Assembly (NCBI GenBank): GCA_032622095.1 | Contig: CP136064.1 | Coordinates: forward strand, 138,215,954 to 138,279,953 | Reading direction: 5' to 3' | From: Siphonodentalium dalli | Lineage: Eukaryota; Mollusca; Scaphopoda; Gadilida; Siphonodentaliidae | DNA length: 64,000 bases | In this document: one piece after another, positions 34,201 to 49,198 of the stretch | Layout: the number at the start of each line of letters is the position of its first letter | Numbering within the stretch: position 1 is the first letter of the stretch | Notes under the pieces: model-generated | The model's database searches: none | What the model was told of the DNA's origin: nothing | The model's input: the letters and a program-made list of their open reading frames with translations, nothing else | Translations under genes and position numbers: made by a program

Positions 34201-37200
34201 ATTATTATTATTATTATTATAAAAGACCTTATATCTCAGAAACCGCCAGGTCGATTGATTTGATATTTCCTACTCATATACATACACGAAAAGTTAGTTT
34301 TATGCACTTACCGCTATTTTTGTACGACCTTGACCTTTACTCTAAACGTTCTTCATGTGTGTTACTGTTGTGTAAGTATCTCCTCCTGAACGGCTAGAAA
34401 TATCGAGTTCGGACTTGCATTATTAGTTTCCTCTCATCATGTGCTACAAACAAGCGATAAATGGTATGGATAGCACTTCCGGTTCGAAAGTTCGGTATAG
34501 GTGGAACGCTCTTTGAAAAACTTTTTTCTTCTGAATTTGACCAAATTCATAGGGCGGGATCGCTAGTCCGAACTGAAGACAGCGCCGTAAAAATTAGCGC
34601 AATCGACCTAAAACTGACGTCACAGCACCCGATTCAAATTTTGACTTTTGGGTATCCTGCAAGGTGCCAACCTTGCCCTGATTTCTTTGAAAAAGGCGCA
34701 TAGATCCAAAACGACACGATCGATTGCCTTCATTTTTTGTACGTACATAGCTCCCTCCTTGGCTATTGACTGGACTGGGTGCGGAGTTCGTCCGACCTTG
34801 ACCTTGGACGAAGAATCGGTTAACGCTCTTTGAAAAACTTTTTTCTTCTGAATTTGACCAAATTCATAGGGCGGCATCGCTAGTCCGAACTGAAGACAAC
34901 GCCGTAAAAATTAGCGCAATCGACCAAAAACTTACGTCACAGCACCCGATTCAAATTTTGACTTTTGGGTATCCTGCAAGGTGCTCACCTTGCCCTGATT
35001 TCTTTGAAAAAGGCGAATAGATTCAAAACGACTCTACCGATTGCCTTGATTTTTTGTACTAACATAGCTCCCGTCCGTCGCTATTGACTGGACTGGGTGC
35101 GGAGTTCGTCCGACCTTGACCTTGGACGAAGAATCGGTTAACGCTCTTTGAAAAACTTTTTTCTTCTGAATTTGACCAAATTCACAGGGCGGCATCGCTA
35201 GTCCGAACTGAAGACAACGTCGTAAAAAATAGCGCAATCGACCAAAAACTGACGTCACAGCACCCGATTCAAATTTTGACGTGTGGGTATCCTGCAAGGT
35301 GTGCGCCTTGCCCTGATTTCTTTGAAAAAGGCGAATAGATCCAAAACGACTCTATCGATTGCCTTGATTTTACGTACGTACATAGCTCCCGTCCTTGGCT
35401 ATTGACTGGACTCAGTGCTGAGTTCGTCCGACCTTGACCTTGGCACAAAACGCTCTTCATGTTGATTACTGTTGTGTGCGCATCTCCTCCAGAACGGCTT
35501 GAGATATCGAGTTCGGACTAGCTCTATTAGGTTCGTCTTCTCATGCGCTACACGCACACAAAAAATGGTTCACCTTGGTAAACATTGAAGTATCGAAATT
35601 GCAGTGCAATTTCAATTTCATTCTAGTTATTATACTTCAATGTGTTAACATTGAAGTATATTGTAATTCTTATTTTTATTTTTATTTATTATTATTATTA
35701 TTATTATTATAAAAGACCTTATATCTCAGAAACCGCCAGGTCGATTGATTTGATATTTCCTACTCATATACATACACGAAAAGTTAGTTTTATGCACTTA
35801 CCGCTATTTTTGTACGACCTTGACCTTTACTCTAAACGTTCTTCATGTGTGTTACTGTTGTGTAAGTATCTCCTCCTGAACGGCTAGAAATATCGAGTTC
35901 GGACTTGCATTATTAGTTTCCTCTCATCATGTGCTACAAACAAGCGATAAATGGTATGGATAGCACTTCCGGTTCGAAAGTTCGGTATAGGTGGAACGCT
36001 CTTTGAAAAACTTTTTTCTTCTGAATTTGACCAAATTCATAGGGCGGGATCGCTAGTCCGAACTGAAGACAGCGCCGTAAAAATTAGCGCAATCGACCTA
36101 AAACTGACGTCACAGCACCCGATTCAAATTTTGACTTTTGGGTATCCTGCAAGGTGCCAACCTTGCCCTGATTTCTTTGAAAAAGGCGCATAGATCCAAA
36201 ACGACACGATCGATTGCCTTCATTTTTTGTACGTACATAGCTCCCTCCTTGGCTATTGACTGGACTGGGTGCGGAGTTCGTCCGACCTTGACCTTGGACG
36301 AAGAATCGGTTAACGCTCTTTGAAAAACTTTTTTCTTCTGAATTTGACCAAATTCATAGGGCGGCATCACTAGTCCGAACTGAAGACAACGCCGTAAAAA
36401 TTAGCGCAATCGACCAAAAACTTACGTCACAGCACCCGATTCAAATTTTGACTTTTGGGTATCCTGCAAGGTGCTCACCTTGCCCTGATTTCTTTGAAAA
36501 AGGCGAATAGATTCAAAACGACTCTACCGATTGCCTTGATTTTTTGTACTAACATAGCTCCCGTCCGTCGCTATTGACTGGACTGGGTGCGGAGTTCGTC
36601 CGACCTTGACCTTGGACGAAGAATCGGTTAACGCTCTTTGAAAAACTTTTTTCTTCTGAATTTGACCAAATTCACAGGGCGGCATCGCTAGTCCGAACTG
36701 AAGACAACGTCGTAAAAAATAGCGCAATCGACCAAAAACTGACGTCACAGCACCCGATTCAAATTTTGACGTGTGGGTATCCTGCAAGGTGTGCGCCTTG
36801 CCCTGATTTCTTTGAAAAAGGCGAATAGATCCAAAACAACTCTATCGATTGCCTTGATTTTACGTACGTACATAGCTCCCGTCCTTGGCTATTGACTGGA
36901 CTCAGTGCTGAGTTCGTCCGACCTTGACCTTGGCACAAAACGCTCTTCATGTTGATTACTGTTGTGTGCGCATCTCCTCCAGAACGGCTTGACATATCGA
37001 GTTCGGACTAGCTCTATTAGGTTCGTCTTCTCATGCGCTACACGCACACAAAAAATGGTTCACCTTGGTAAACATTGAAGTATCGAAATTGCAGTGCAAT
37101 TTCAATTTCATTCTAGTTATTATACTTCAATGTGTTAACATTGAAGTATATTGTAATTCTTATTTTTATTTTTATTTATTATTATTATTATTATTATTAT

Positions 37201-40200
37201 AAAAGACCTTATATCTCAGAAACCGCCAGGTCGATTGATTTGATATTTCCTACTCATATACATACACGAAAAGTTAGTTTTATGCACTTACCGCTATTTT
37301 TGTACGACCTTGACCTTTACTCTAAACGTTCTTCATGTGTGTTACTGTTGTGTAAGTATCTCCTCCTGAACGGCTAGAAATATCGAGTTCGGACTTGCAT
37401 TATTAGTTTCCTCTCATCATGTGCTACAAACAAGCGATAAATGGTATGGATAGCACTTCCGGTTCGAAAGTTCGGTATAGGTGGAACGCTCTTTGAAAAA
37501 CTTTTTTCTTCTGAATTTGACCAAATTCATAGGGCGGGATCGCTAGTCCGAACTGAAGACAGCGCCGTAAAAATTAGCGCAATCGACCTAAAACTGACGT
37601 CACAGCACCCGATTCAAATTTTGACTTTTGGGTATCCTGCAAGGTGCCAACCTTGCCCTGATTTCTTTGAAAAAGGCGCATAGATCCAAAACGACACGAT
37701 CGATTGCCTTCATTTTTTGTACGTACATAGCTCCCTCCTTGGCTATTGACTGGACTGGGTGCGGAGTTCGTCCGACCTTGACCTTGGACGAAGAATCGGT
37801 TAACGCTCTTTGAAAAACTTTTTTCTTCTGAATTTGACCAAATTCATAGGGCGGCATCGCTAGTCCGAACTGAAGACAACGCCGTAAAAATTAGCGCAAT
37901 CGACCAAAAACTTACGTCACAGCACCCGATTCAAATTTTGACTTTTGGGTATCCTGCAAGGTGCTCACCTTGCCCTGATTTCTTTGAAAAAGGCGAATAG
38001 ATTCAAAACGACTCTACCGATTGCCTTGATTTTTTGTACTAACATAGCTCCCGTCCGTCGCTATTGACTGGACTGGGTGCGGAGTTCGTCCGACCTTGAC
38101 CTTGGACGAAGAATCGGTTAACGCTCTTTGAAAAACTTTTTTCTTCTGAATTTGACCAAATTCACAGGGCGGCATCGCTAGTCCGAACTGAAGACAACGT
38201 CGTAAAAAATAGCGCAATCGACCAAAAACTGACGTCACAGCACCCGATTCAAATTTTGACGTGTGGGTATCCTGCAAGGTGTGCGCCTTGCCCTGATTTC
38301 TTTGAAAAAGGCGAATAGATCCAAAACAACTCTATCGATTGCCTTGATTTTACGTACGTACATAGCTCCCGTCCTTGGCTATTGACTGGACTCAGTGCTG
38401 AGTTCGTCCGACCTTGACCTTGGCACAAAACGCTCTTCATGTTGATTACTGTTGTGTGCGCATCTCCTCCAGAACGGCTTGACATATCGAGTTCGGACTA
38501 GCTCTATTAGGTTCGTCTTCTCATGCGCTACACGCACACAAAAAATGGTTCACCTTGGTAAACATTGAAGTATCGAAATTGCAGTGCAATTTCAATTTCA
38601 TTCTAGTTATTATACTTCAATGTGTTAACATTGAAGTATATTGTAATTCTTATTTTTATTTTTATTTATTATTATTATTATTATTATTATAAAAGACCTT
38701 ATATCTCAGAAACCGCCAGGTCGATTGATTTGATATTTCCTACTCATATACATACACGAAAAGTTAGTTTTATGCACTTACCGCTATTTTTGTACGACCT
38801 TGACCTTTACTCTAAACGTTCTTCATGTGTGTTACTGTTGTGTAAGTATCTCCTCCTGAACGGCTAGAAATATCGAGTTCGGACTTGCATTATTAGTTTC
38901 CTCTCATCATGTGCTACAAACAAGCGATAAATGGTATGGATAGCACTTCCGGTTCGAAAGTTCGGTATAGGTGGAACGCTCTTTGAAAAACTTTTTTCTT
39001 CTGAATTTGACCAAATTCATAGGGCGGGATCGCTAGTCCGAACTGAAGACAGCGCCGTAAAAATTAGCGCAATCGACCTAAAACTGACGTCACAGCACCC
39101 GATTCAAATTTTGACTTTTGGGTATCCTGCAAGGTGCCAACCTTGCCCTGATTTCTTTGAAAAAGGCGCATAGATCCAAAACGACACGATCGATTGCCTT
39201 CATTTTTTGTACGTACATAGCTCCCTCCTTGGCTATTGACTGGACTGGGTGCGGAGTTCGTCCGACCTTGACCTTGGACGAAGAATCGGTTAACGCTCTT
39301 TGAAAAACTTTTTTCTTCTGAATTTGACCAAATTCATAGGGCGGCATCGCTAGTCCGAACTGAAGACAACGCCGTAAAAATTAGCGCAATCGACCAAAAA
39401 CTTACGTCACAGCACCCGATTCAAATTTTGACTTTTGGGTATCCTGCAAGGTGCTCACCTTGCCCTGATTTCTTTGAAAAAGGCGAATAGATTCAAAACG
39501 ACTCTACCGATTGCCTTGATTTTTTGTACTAACATAGCTCCCGTCCGTCGCTATTGACTGGACTGGGTGCGGAGTTCGTCCGACCTTGACCTTGGACGAA
39601 GAATCGGTTAACGCTCTTTGAAAAACTTTTTTCTTCTGAATTTGACCAAATTCACAGGGCGGCATCGCTAGTCCGAACTGAAGACAACGTCGTAAAAAAT
39701 AGCGCAATCGACCAAAAACTGACGTCACAGCACCCGATTCAAATTTTGACGTGTGGGTATCCTGCAAGGTGTGCGCCTTGCCCTGATTTCTTTGAAAAAG
39801 GCGAATAGATCCAAAACGACTCTATCGATTGCCTTGATTTTACGTACGTACATAGCTCCCGTCCTTGGCTATTGACTGGACTCAGTGCTGAGTTCGTCCG
39901 ACCTTGACCTTGGCACAAAACGCTCTTCATGTTGATTACTGTTGTGTGCGCATCTCCTCCAGAACGGCTTGAGATATCGAGTTCGGACTAGCTCTATTAG
40001 GTTCGTCTTCTCATGCGCTACACGCACACAAAAAATGGTTCACCTTGGTAAACATTGAAGTATCGAAATTGCAGTGCAATTTCAATTTCATTCTAGTTAT
40101 TATACTTCAATGTGTTAACATTGAAGTATATTGTAATTCTTATTTTTATTTTTATTTATTATTATTATTATTATTATTATAAAAGACCTTATATCTCAGA

Positions 40201-41150
40201 AACCGCCAGGTCGATTGATTTGATATTTCCTACTCATATACATACACGAAAAGTTAGTTTTATGCACTTACCGCTATTTTTGTACGACCTTGACCTTTAC
40301 TCTAAACGTTCTTCATGTGTGTTACTGTTGTGTAAGTATCTCCTCCTGAACGGCTAGAAATATCGAGTTCGGACTTGCATTATTAGTTTCCTCTCATCAT
40401 GTGCTACAAACAAGCGATAAATGGTATGGATAGCACTTCCGGTTCGAAAGTTCGGTATAGGTGGAACGCTCTTTGAAAAACTTTTTTCTTCTGAATTTGA
40501 CCAAATTCATAGGGCGGGATCGCTAGTCCGAACTGAAGACAGCGCCGTAAAAATTAGCGCAATCGACCTAAAACTGACGTCACAGCACCCGATTCAAATT
40601 TTGACTTTTGGGTATCCTGCAAGGTGCCAACCTTGCCCTGATTTCTTTGAAAAAGGCGCATAGATCCAAAACGACACGATCGATTGCCTTCATTTTTTGT
40701 ACGTACATAGCTCCCTCCTTGGCTATTGACTGGACTGGGTGCGGAGTTCGTCCGACCTTGACCTTGGACGAAGAATCGGTTAACGCTCTTTGAAAAACTT
40801 TTTTCTTCTGAATTTGACCAAATTCATAGGGCGGCATCGCTAGTCCGAACTGAAGACAACGCCGTAAAAATTAGCGCAATCGACCAAAAACTTACGTCAC
40901 AGCACCCGATTCAAATTTTGACTTTTGGGTATCCTGCAAGGTGCTCACCTTGCCCTGATTTCTTTGAAAAAGGCGAATAGATCCAAAACGACTCTACCGA
41001 TTGCCTTGATTTTTTGTACTAACATAGCTCCCGTCCGTCGCTATTGACTGGACTGGGTGCGGAGTTCGTCCGACCTTGACCTTGGACGAAGAATCGGTTA
41101 ACGCTCTTTGAAAAACTTTTTTCTTCTGAATTTGACCAAATTCATAGGGC
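28262..41150 (+). repeat. 1,490-bp higher-order repeat section, about 8.6 copies
   Basis: Equivalent points fall at 29682, 31172, 32662, 34152, 35642, 37132, 38622 and 40112, exactly 1,490 apart. Each unit is head, three 318-bp cores, tail with Helitron-like end, one 62-bp palindrome and the TTA tract. Only isolated substitutions distinguish copies, such as ATTCAAAACG for ATCCAAAACG in four consecutive units. Confidence 0.97.
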
Positions 41151-42081
41151 GGCATCGCTAGTCCGAACTGAAGACAACGCCGTAAAAAAATAGCGCAATC
41201 GAACAAAAACTGACGTCACAGCACCCGATTCAAATTTTGACTTTTGGGCATCCTGCAAGGTGCGGATCTTGCCCTGATTTCTTTGAAAAAGGCGAATAGA
41301 TCCAAAACGACTCTACCGATTGCCTTGATATTTTGTACGTACATAGCTCCCTCCTTGGCTATTGACTGGACTGGGTGCGGAGTTCGTCCGACCTTGACCT
41401 TGGACGAAGAATCGGTTAACGCTCTTTGAAAAACTTTTTTCTTCTGAATTTGACCAAATTCATAGGGCGGCATCGCTAGTCCGAACTGAAGACAACGCCT
41501 TAAAAAAATAGCGCAATCGACCAAAAACTGACGTCACAGCACCCGATTCAAATTTTGACGTGTGGGTATCCTGCAAGGAGGGCGCCTTGCCCTGATTTCT
41601 TTGAAAAAGGCGAATAGATCCAAAACCACTCTACCGATTGCCTTGATTTTACGTACGTACATAGCTCCCGTCCTTGGCTATTGACTGGACTGGGTGCGGA
41701 GTTCGTCCGACCTTGACCTTGGCACAAAACGCTCTTCATGTTGATTACTGTTGTGTGCGCATCTCCTCCAGAACGGCTTAAGATATCGAGTTCGGACTTG
41801 CTCTATTAGCTTCGTCTTCTCATGCGCTACACGAACACAAAAAATGGTTCACCTTGGTAAACATTGAAGTATCGAAATTGCAGTGCAATTTCAATTTCAT
41901 TCTAGTTATACTTCAATGTGTTAACATTGAAGTATATTGTAATTCTTATTTTTATTTTTATTTATTATTATACTTCAATGTGTTAACATTGAAGTATATT
42001 GTAATTCTTATTTTTATTTTTATTTATTATTATTATACTTCAATGTGTTAACATTGAAGTATATTGTAATTCTTATTTTTA

Positions 42082-42122
<41 letters not shown>

Positions 42123-42784
42123 AAAGACCTTATATCTCAGAAACCGCCTGGTCGATTGATTTGATATTTCCTACTCATATCCATACACGAAAAGTTAGTT
42201 TTATGCACTTATCGCTATTTTTGTACGACCTTGACCTTTGCACTAAACGCTCTTCATGTGTATTACTGTTGTGTACGCATCTCATCCGGAACAGCTTGAG
42301 ATATCGATTTCGGACTTGCATTATTAGTTTCCTCTCATCATGTGCTACAAACTTTGCGAAAAATGGTATGGATAGCACTTCCGGTTCGACAGTTCGGTAT
42401 GGTATGACGTATGACGTTACAGCACCCGATTCAAATTTTGACTTTTGGGTATCCTGCAAGGTGGAAACCTTGCCCTTATTTCTTTGAAAAAGGCGAATAG
42501 ATCCAAAACGACTCAATCGATTGCCTTGATTTTACGTACGTACATAGCTCCCGTCCTTGGCTATTGACTGGACTCAGTGCTGAGTTCGTCCGACCTTGAC
42601 CTTGGCACAAAACGCTCTTCATGTTGATTACTGTTGTGTGCGCATCTCCTCCAGAACGGCTTGAGATATCGAGTTCGGACTAGCTCTATTAGGTTCGTCT
42701 TCTCATGCGCTACACGCACACAAAAAATGGTTCACCTTGGTAAACAATGAAGTATCGAAATTGCAGTGCAATTTCAATTTCATT
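41151..42784 (+). repeat. Edge-module insertion between two higher-order sections
   Basis: Closely matches 19,100-20,540, including three 62-bp palindromes. A net ~104-bp deletion in a core lies near 42,404. The same deletion is present in the copy at 51,699. Confidence 0.85.
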
Positions 42785-45700
42785 CTAGTTATTATTATTA
42801 TTATTATTATAAAAGACCTTATATCTCAGAAACCGCCTGGTCGATTGATTTGATATTTCCTACTCATATACATACACGAAAAGTTAGTTTTATGCACTTA
42901 CCGCTATTTTTGTACGACCTTGACCTTTACTCTAAACGTTCTTCATGTGTGTTACTGTTGTGTAAGTATCTCCTCCTGAACGGCTAGAAATATCGAGTTC
43001 GGACTTGCATTATTAGTTTCCTCTCATCATGTGCTACAAACAAGCGATAAATGGTATGGATAGCACTTCCGGTTCGAAAGTTCGGTATAGGTGGAACGCT
43101 CTTTGAAAAACTTTTTTCTTCTGAATTTGACCAAATTCATAGGGCGGGATCGCTAGTCCGAACTGAAGACAGCGCCGTAAAAATTAGCGCAATCGACCTA
43201 AAACTGACGTCACAGCACCCGATTCAAATTTTGACTTTTGGGTATCCTGCAAGGTGCCAACCTTGCCCTGATTTCTTTGAAAAAGGCGCATATATCCAAA
43301 ACGACACGATCGATTGCCTTCATTTTTTGTACGTACATAGCTCCCTCCTTGGCTATTGACTGGACTGGGTGCGGAGTTCGTCCGACCTTGACCTTGGACG
43401 AAGAATCGGTCAACGCTCTTTGAAAAACTTTTTTCTTCTGAATTTGACCAAATTCATAGGGCGGCATCGCTAGTCCGAACTGAAGACAACGCCGTAAAAA
43501 TTAGCGCAATCGACCAAAAACTTACGTCACAGCACCCGATTCAAATTTTGACTTTTGGGTATCCTGCAAGGTGCTCACCTTGCCCTGATTTCTTTGAAAA
43601 AGGCGAATAGATCCAAAACGACTCTACCGATTGCCTTGATTTTTTGTACTAACATAGCTCCCGTCCGTCGCTATTGACTGGACTGGGTGCGGAGTTCGTC
43701 CGACCTTGACCTTGGACGAAGAATCGGTTAACGCTCTTTGAAAAACTTTTTTCTTCTGAATTTGACCAAATTCACAGGGCGGCATCGCTAGTCCGAACTG
43801 AAGACAACGTCGTAAAAAATAGCGCAATCGACCAAAAACTGACGTCACAGCACCCGATTCAAATTTTGACGTGTGGGTATCCTGCAAGGTGTGCGCCTTG
43901 CCCTGATTTCTTTGAAAAAGGCGAATAGATCCAAAACGACTCTATCGATTGCCTTGATTTTACGTACGTACATAGCTCCCGTCCTTGGCTATTGACTGGA
44001 CTCAGTGCTGAGTTCGTCCGACCTTGACCTTGGCACAAAACGCTCTTCATGTTGATTACTGTTGTGTGCGCATCTCCTCCAGAACGGCTTGAGATATCGA
44101 GTTCGGACTAGCTCTATTAGGTTCGTCTTCTCATGCGCTACACGCACACAAAAAATGGTTCACCTTGGTAAACATTGAAGTATCGAAATTTCAGTGCAAT
44201 TTCAATTTCATTCTAGTTATTATTATTATTATTATTATAAAAGACCTTATATCTCAGAAACCGCCTGGTCGATTGATTTGATATTTCCTACTCATATACA
44301 TACACGAAAAGTTAGTTTTATGCACTTACCGCTATTTTTGTACGACCTTGACGTTTACTCTAAACGTTCTTCATGTGTGTTACTGTTGTGTAAGTATCTC
44401 CTCCTGAACGGCTAGAAATATCGAGTTCGGACTTGCATTATTAGTTTCCTCTCATCATGTGCTACAAACAAGCGATAAATGGTATGGATAGCACTTCCGG
44501 TTCGAAAGTTCGGTATAGGTGGAACGCTCTTTGAAAAACTTTTTTCTTCTGAATTTGACCAAATTCATAGGGCGGGATCGCTAGTCCGAACTGAAGACAG
44601 CGCCGTAAAAATTAGCGCAATCGACCTAAAACTGACGTCACAGCACCCGATTCAAATTTTGACTTTTGGGTATCCTGCAAGGTGCCAACCTTGCCCTGAT
44701 TTCTTTGAAAAAGGCGCATAGATCCAAAACGACTCGATCGATTGCCTTCATTTTTTGTACGTACATAGCTCCCTCCTTGGCTATTGACTGGACTGGGTGC
44801 GGAGTTCGTCCGACCTTGACCTTGGACGAAGAATCGGTCAACGCTCTTTGAAAAACTTTTTTCTTCTGAATTTGACCAAATTCATAGGGCGGCATCGCTA
44901 GTCCGAACTGAAGACAACGCCGTAAAAATTAGCGCAATCGACCAAAAACTTACGTCACAGCACCCGATTCAAATTTTGACTTTTGGGTATCCTGCAAGGT
45001 GCTCACCTTGCCCTGATTTCTTTGAAAAAGGCGAATAGATCCAAAACGACTCTACCGATTGCCTTGATTTTTTGTACTAACATAGCTCCCGTCCGTCGCT
45101 ATTGACTGGACTGGGTGCGGAGTTCGTCCGACCTTGACCTTGGACGAAGAATCGGTTAACGCTCTTTGAAAAACTTTTTTCTTCTGAATTTGACCAAATT
45201 CACAGGGCGGCATCGCTAGTCCGAACTGAAGACAACGTCGTAAAAAATAGCGCAATCGACCAAAAACTGACGTCACAGCACCCGATTCAAATTTTGACGT
45301 GTGGGTATCCTGCAAGGTGTGCGCCTTGCCCTGATTTCTTTGAAAAAGGCGAATAGATCCAAAACGACTCTATCGATTGCCTTGATTTTACGTACGTACA
45401 TAGCTCCCGTCCTTGGCTATTGACTGGACTCAGTGCTGAGTTCGTCCGACCTTGACCTTGGCACAAAACGCTCTTCATGTTGATTACTGTTGTGTGCGCA
45501 TCTCCTCCAGAACGGCTTGAGATATCGAGTTCGGACTAGCTCTATTAGGTTCGTCTTCTCATGCGCTACACGCACACAAAAAATGGTTCACCTTGGTAAA
45601 CATTGAAGTATCGAAATTTCAGTGCAATTTCAATTTCATTCTAGTTATTATTATTATTATTATTATAAAAGACCTTATATCTCAGAAACCGCCTGGTCGA

Positions 45701-48700
45701 TTGATTTGATATTTCCTACTCATATACATACACGAAAAGTTAGTTTTATGCACTTACCGCTATTTTTGTACGACCTTGACGTTTACTCTAAACGTTCTTC
45801 ATGTGTGTTACTGTTGTGTAAGTATCTCCTCCTGAACGGCTAGAAATATCGAGTTCGGACTTGCATTATTAGTTTCCTCTCATCATGTGCTACAAACAAG
45901 CGATAAATGGTATGGATAGCACTTCCGGTTCGAAAGTTCGGTATAGGTGGAACGCTCTTTGAAAAACTTTTTTCTTCTGAATTTGACCAAATTCATAGGG
46001 CGGGATCGCTAGTCCGAACTGAAGACAGCGCCGTAAAAATTAGCGCAATCGACCTAAAACTGACGTCACAGCACCCGATTCAAATTTTGACTTTTGGGTA
46101 TCCTGCAAGGTGCCAACCTTGCCCTGATTTCTTTGAAAAAGGCGCATAGATCCAAAACGACTCGATCGATTGCCTTCATTTTTTGTACGTACATAGCTCC
46201 CTCCTTGGCTATTGACTGGACTGGGTGCGGAGTTCGTCCGACCTTGACCTTGGACGAAGAATCGGTTAACGCTCTTTGAAAAACTTTTTTCTTCTGAATT
46301 TGACCAAATTCATAGGGCGGCATCGCTAGTCCGAACTGAAGACAACGCCGTAAAAATTAGCGCAATCGACCAAAAACTTACGTCACAGCACCCGATTCAA
46401 ATTTTGACTTTTGGGTATCCTGCAAGGTGCTCACCTTGCCCTGATTTCTTTGAAAAAGGCGAATAGATCCAAAACGACTCTACCGATTGCCTTGATTTTT
46501 TGTACTAACATAGCTCCCGTCCGTCGCTATTGACTGGACTGGGTGCGGAGTTCGTCCGACCTTGACCTTGGACGAAGAATCGGTTAACGCTCTTTGAAAA
46601 ACTTTTTTCTTCTGAATTTGACCAAATTCACAGGGCGGCATCGCTAGTCCGAACTGAAGACAACGTCGTAAAAAATAGCGCAATCGACCAAAAACTGACG
46701 TCACAGCACCCGATTCAAATTTTGACGTGTGGGTATCCTGCAAGGTGTGCGCCTTGCCCTGATTTCTTTGAAAAAGGCGAATAGATCCAAAACGACTCTA
46801 TCGATTGCCTTGATTTTACGTACGTACATAGCTCCCGTCCTTGGCTATTGACTGGACTCAGTGCTGAGTTCGTCCGACCTTGACCTTGGCACAAAACGCT
46901 CTTCATGTTGATTACTGTTGTGTGCGCATCTCCTCCAGAACGGCTTGAGATATCGAGTTCGGACTAGCTCTATTAGGTTCGTCTTCTCATGCGCTACACG
47001 CACACAAAAAATGGTTCACCTTGGTAAACATTGAAGTATCGAAATTTCAGTGCAATTTCAATTTCATTCTAGTTATTATTATTATTATTATTATAAAAGA
47101 CCTTATATCTCAGAAACCGCCTGGTCGATTGATTTGATATTTCCTACTCATATACATACACGAAAAGTTAGTTTTATGCACTTACCGCTATTTTTGTACG
47201 ACCTTGACGTTTACTCTAAACGTTCTTCATGTGTGTTACTGTTGTGTAAGTATCTCCTCCTGAACGGCTAGAAATATCGAGTTCGGACTTGCATTATTAG
47301 TTTCCTCTCATCATGTGCTACAAACAAGCGATAAATGGTATGGATAGCACTTCCGGTTCGAAAGTTCGGTATAGGTGGAACGCTCTTTGAAAAACTTTTT
47401 TCTTCTGAATTTGACCAAATTCATAGGGCGGGATCGCTAGTCCGAACTGAAGACAGCGCCGTAAAAATTAGCGCAATCGACCTAAAACTGACGTCACAGC
47501 ACCCGATTCAAATTTTGACTTTTGGGTATCCTGCAAGGTGCCAACCTTGCCCTGATTTCTTTGAAAAAGGCGCATAGATCCAAAACGACTCGATCGATTG
47601 CCTTCATTTTTTGTACGTACATAGCTCCCTCCTTGGCTATTGACTGGACTGGGTGCGGAGTTCGTCCGACCTTGACCTTGGACGAAGAATCGGTTAACGC
47701 TCTTTGAAAAACTTTTTTCTTCTGAATTTTACCAAATTCATAGGGCGGCATCGCTAGTCCGAACTGAAGACAACGCCGTAAAAATTAGCGCAATCGACCA
47801 AAAACTTACGTCACAGCACCCGATTCAAATTTTGACTTTTGGGTATCCTGCAAGGTGCTCACCTTACCCTGATTTCTTTGAAAACGGCGAATAGATCCAA
47901 AACGACTCTACCGATTGCCTTGATTTTTTGTACTAACATAGCTCCCGTCCGTCGCTATTGACTGGACTGGGTGCGGAGTTCGTCCGACCTTGACCTTGGA
48001 CGAAGAATCGGTTAACGCTCTTTGAAAAACTTTTTTCTTCTGAATTTGACCAAATTCACAGGGCGGCATCGCTAGTCCGAACTGAAGACAACGTCGTAAA
48101 AAATAGCGCAATCGACCAAAAACTGACGTCACAGCACCCGATTCAAATTTTGACGTGTGGGTATCCTGCAAGGTGTGCGCCTTGCCCTGATTTCTTTGAA
48201 AAAGGCGAATAGATCCAAAACGACTCTATCGATTGCCTTGATTTTACGTACGTACATAGCTCCCGTCCTTGGCTATTGACTGGACTCAGTGCTGAGTTCG
48301 TCCGACCTTGACCTTGGCACAAAACGCTCTTCATGTTGATTACTGTTGTGTGCGCATCTCCTCCAGAACGGCTTGAGATATCGAGTTCGGACTAGCTCTA
48401 TTAGGTTCGTCTTCTCATGCGCTACACGCACACAAAAAATGGTTCACCTTGGTAAACATTGAAGTATCGAAATTTCAGTGCAATTTCAATTTCATTCTAG
48501 TTATTATTATTATTATTATTATAAAAGACCTTATATCTCAGAAACCGCCTGGTCGATTGATTTGATATTTCCTACTCATATACATACACGAAAAGTTAGT
48601 TTTATGCACTTACCGCTATTTTTGTACGACCTTGACGTTTACTCTAAACGTTCTTCATGTGTGTTACTGTTGTGTAAGTATCTCCTCCTGAACGGCTAGA

Positions 48701-49198
48701 AATATCGAGTTCGGACTTGCATTATTAGTTTCCTCTCATCATGTGCTACAAACAAGCGATAAATGGTATGGATAGCACTTCCGGTTCGAAAGTTCGGTAT
48801 AGGTGGAACGCTCTTTGAAAAACTTTTTTCTTCTGAATTTGACCAAATTCATAGGGCGGGATCGCTAGTCCGAACTGAAGACAGCGCCGTAAAAATTAGC
48901 GCAATCGACCTAAAACTGACGTCACAGCACCCGATTCAAATTTTGACTTTTGGGTATCCTGCAAGGTGCCAACCTTGCCCTGATTTCTTTGAAAAAGGCG
49001 CATAGATCCAAAACGACTCGATCGATTGCCTTCATTTTTTGTACGTACATAGCTCCCTCCTTGGCTATTGACTGGACTGGGTGCGGAGTTCGTCCGACCT
49101 TGACCTTGGACGAAGAATCGGTTAACGCTCTTTGAAAAACTTTTTTCTTCTGAATTTGACCAAATTCATAGGGCGGCATCGCTAGTCCGAACTGAAGA
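42785..49198 (+). repeat. 1,428-bp higher-order repeat section
   Basis: Equivalent points at 42766, 44194, 45622, 47050 and 48478 are exactly 1,428 apart. The unit equals the 1,490-bp unit minus the 62-bp palindrome. These copies share ACGTTTACTC in place of ACCTTTACTC from the second unit onward. Confidence 0.95.
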
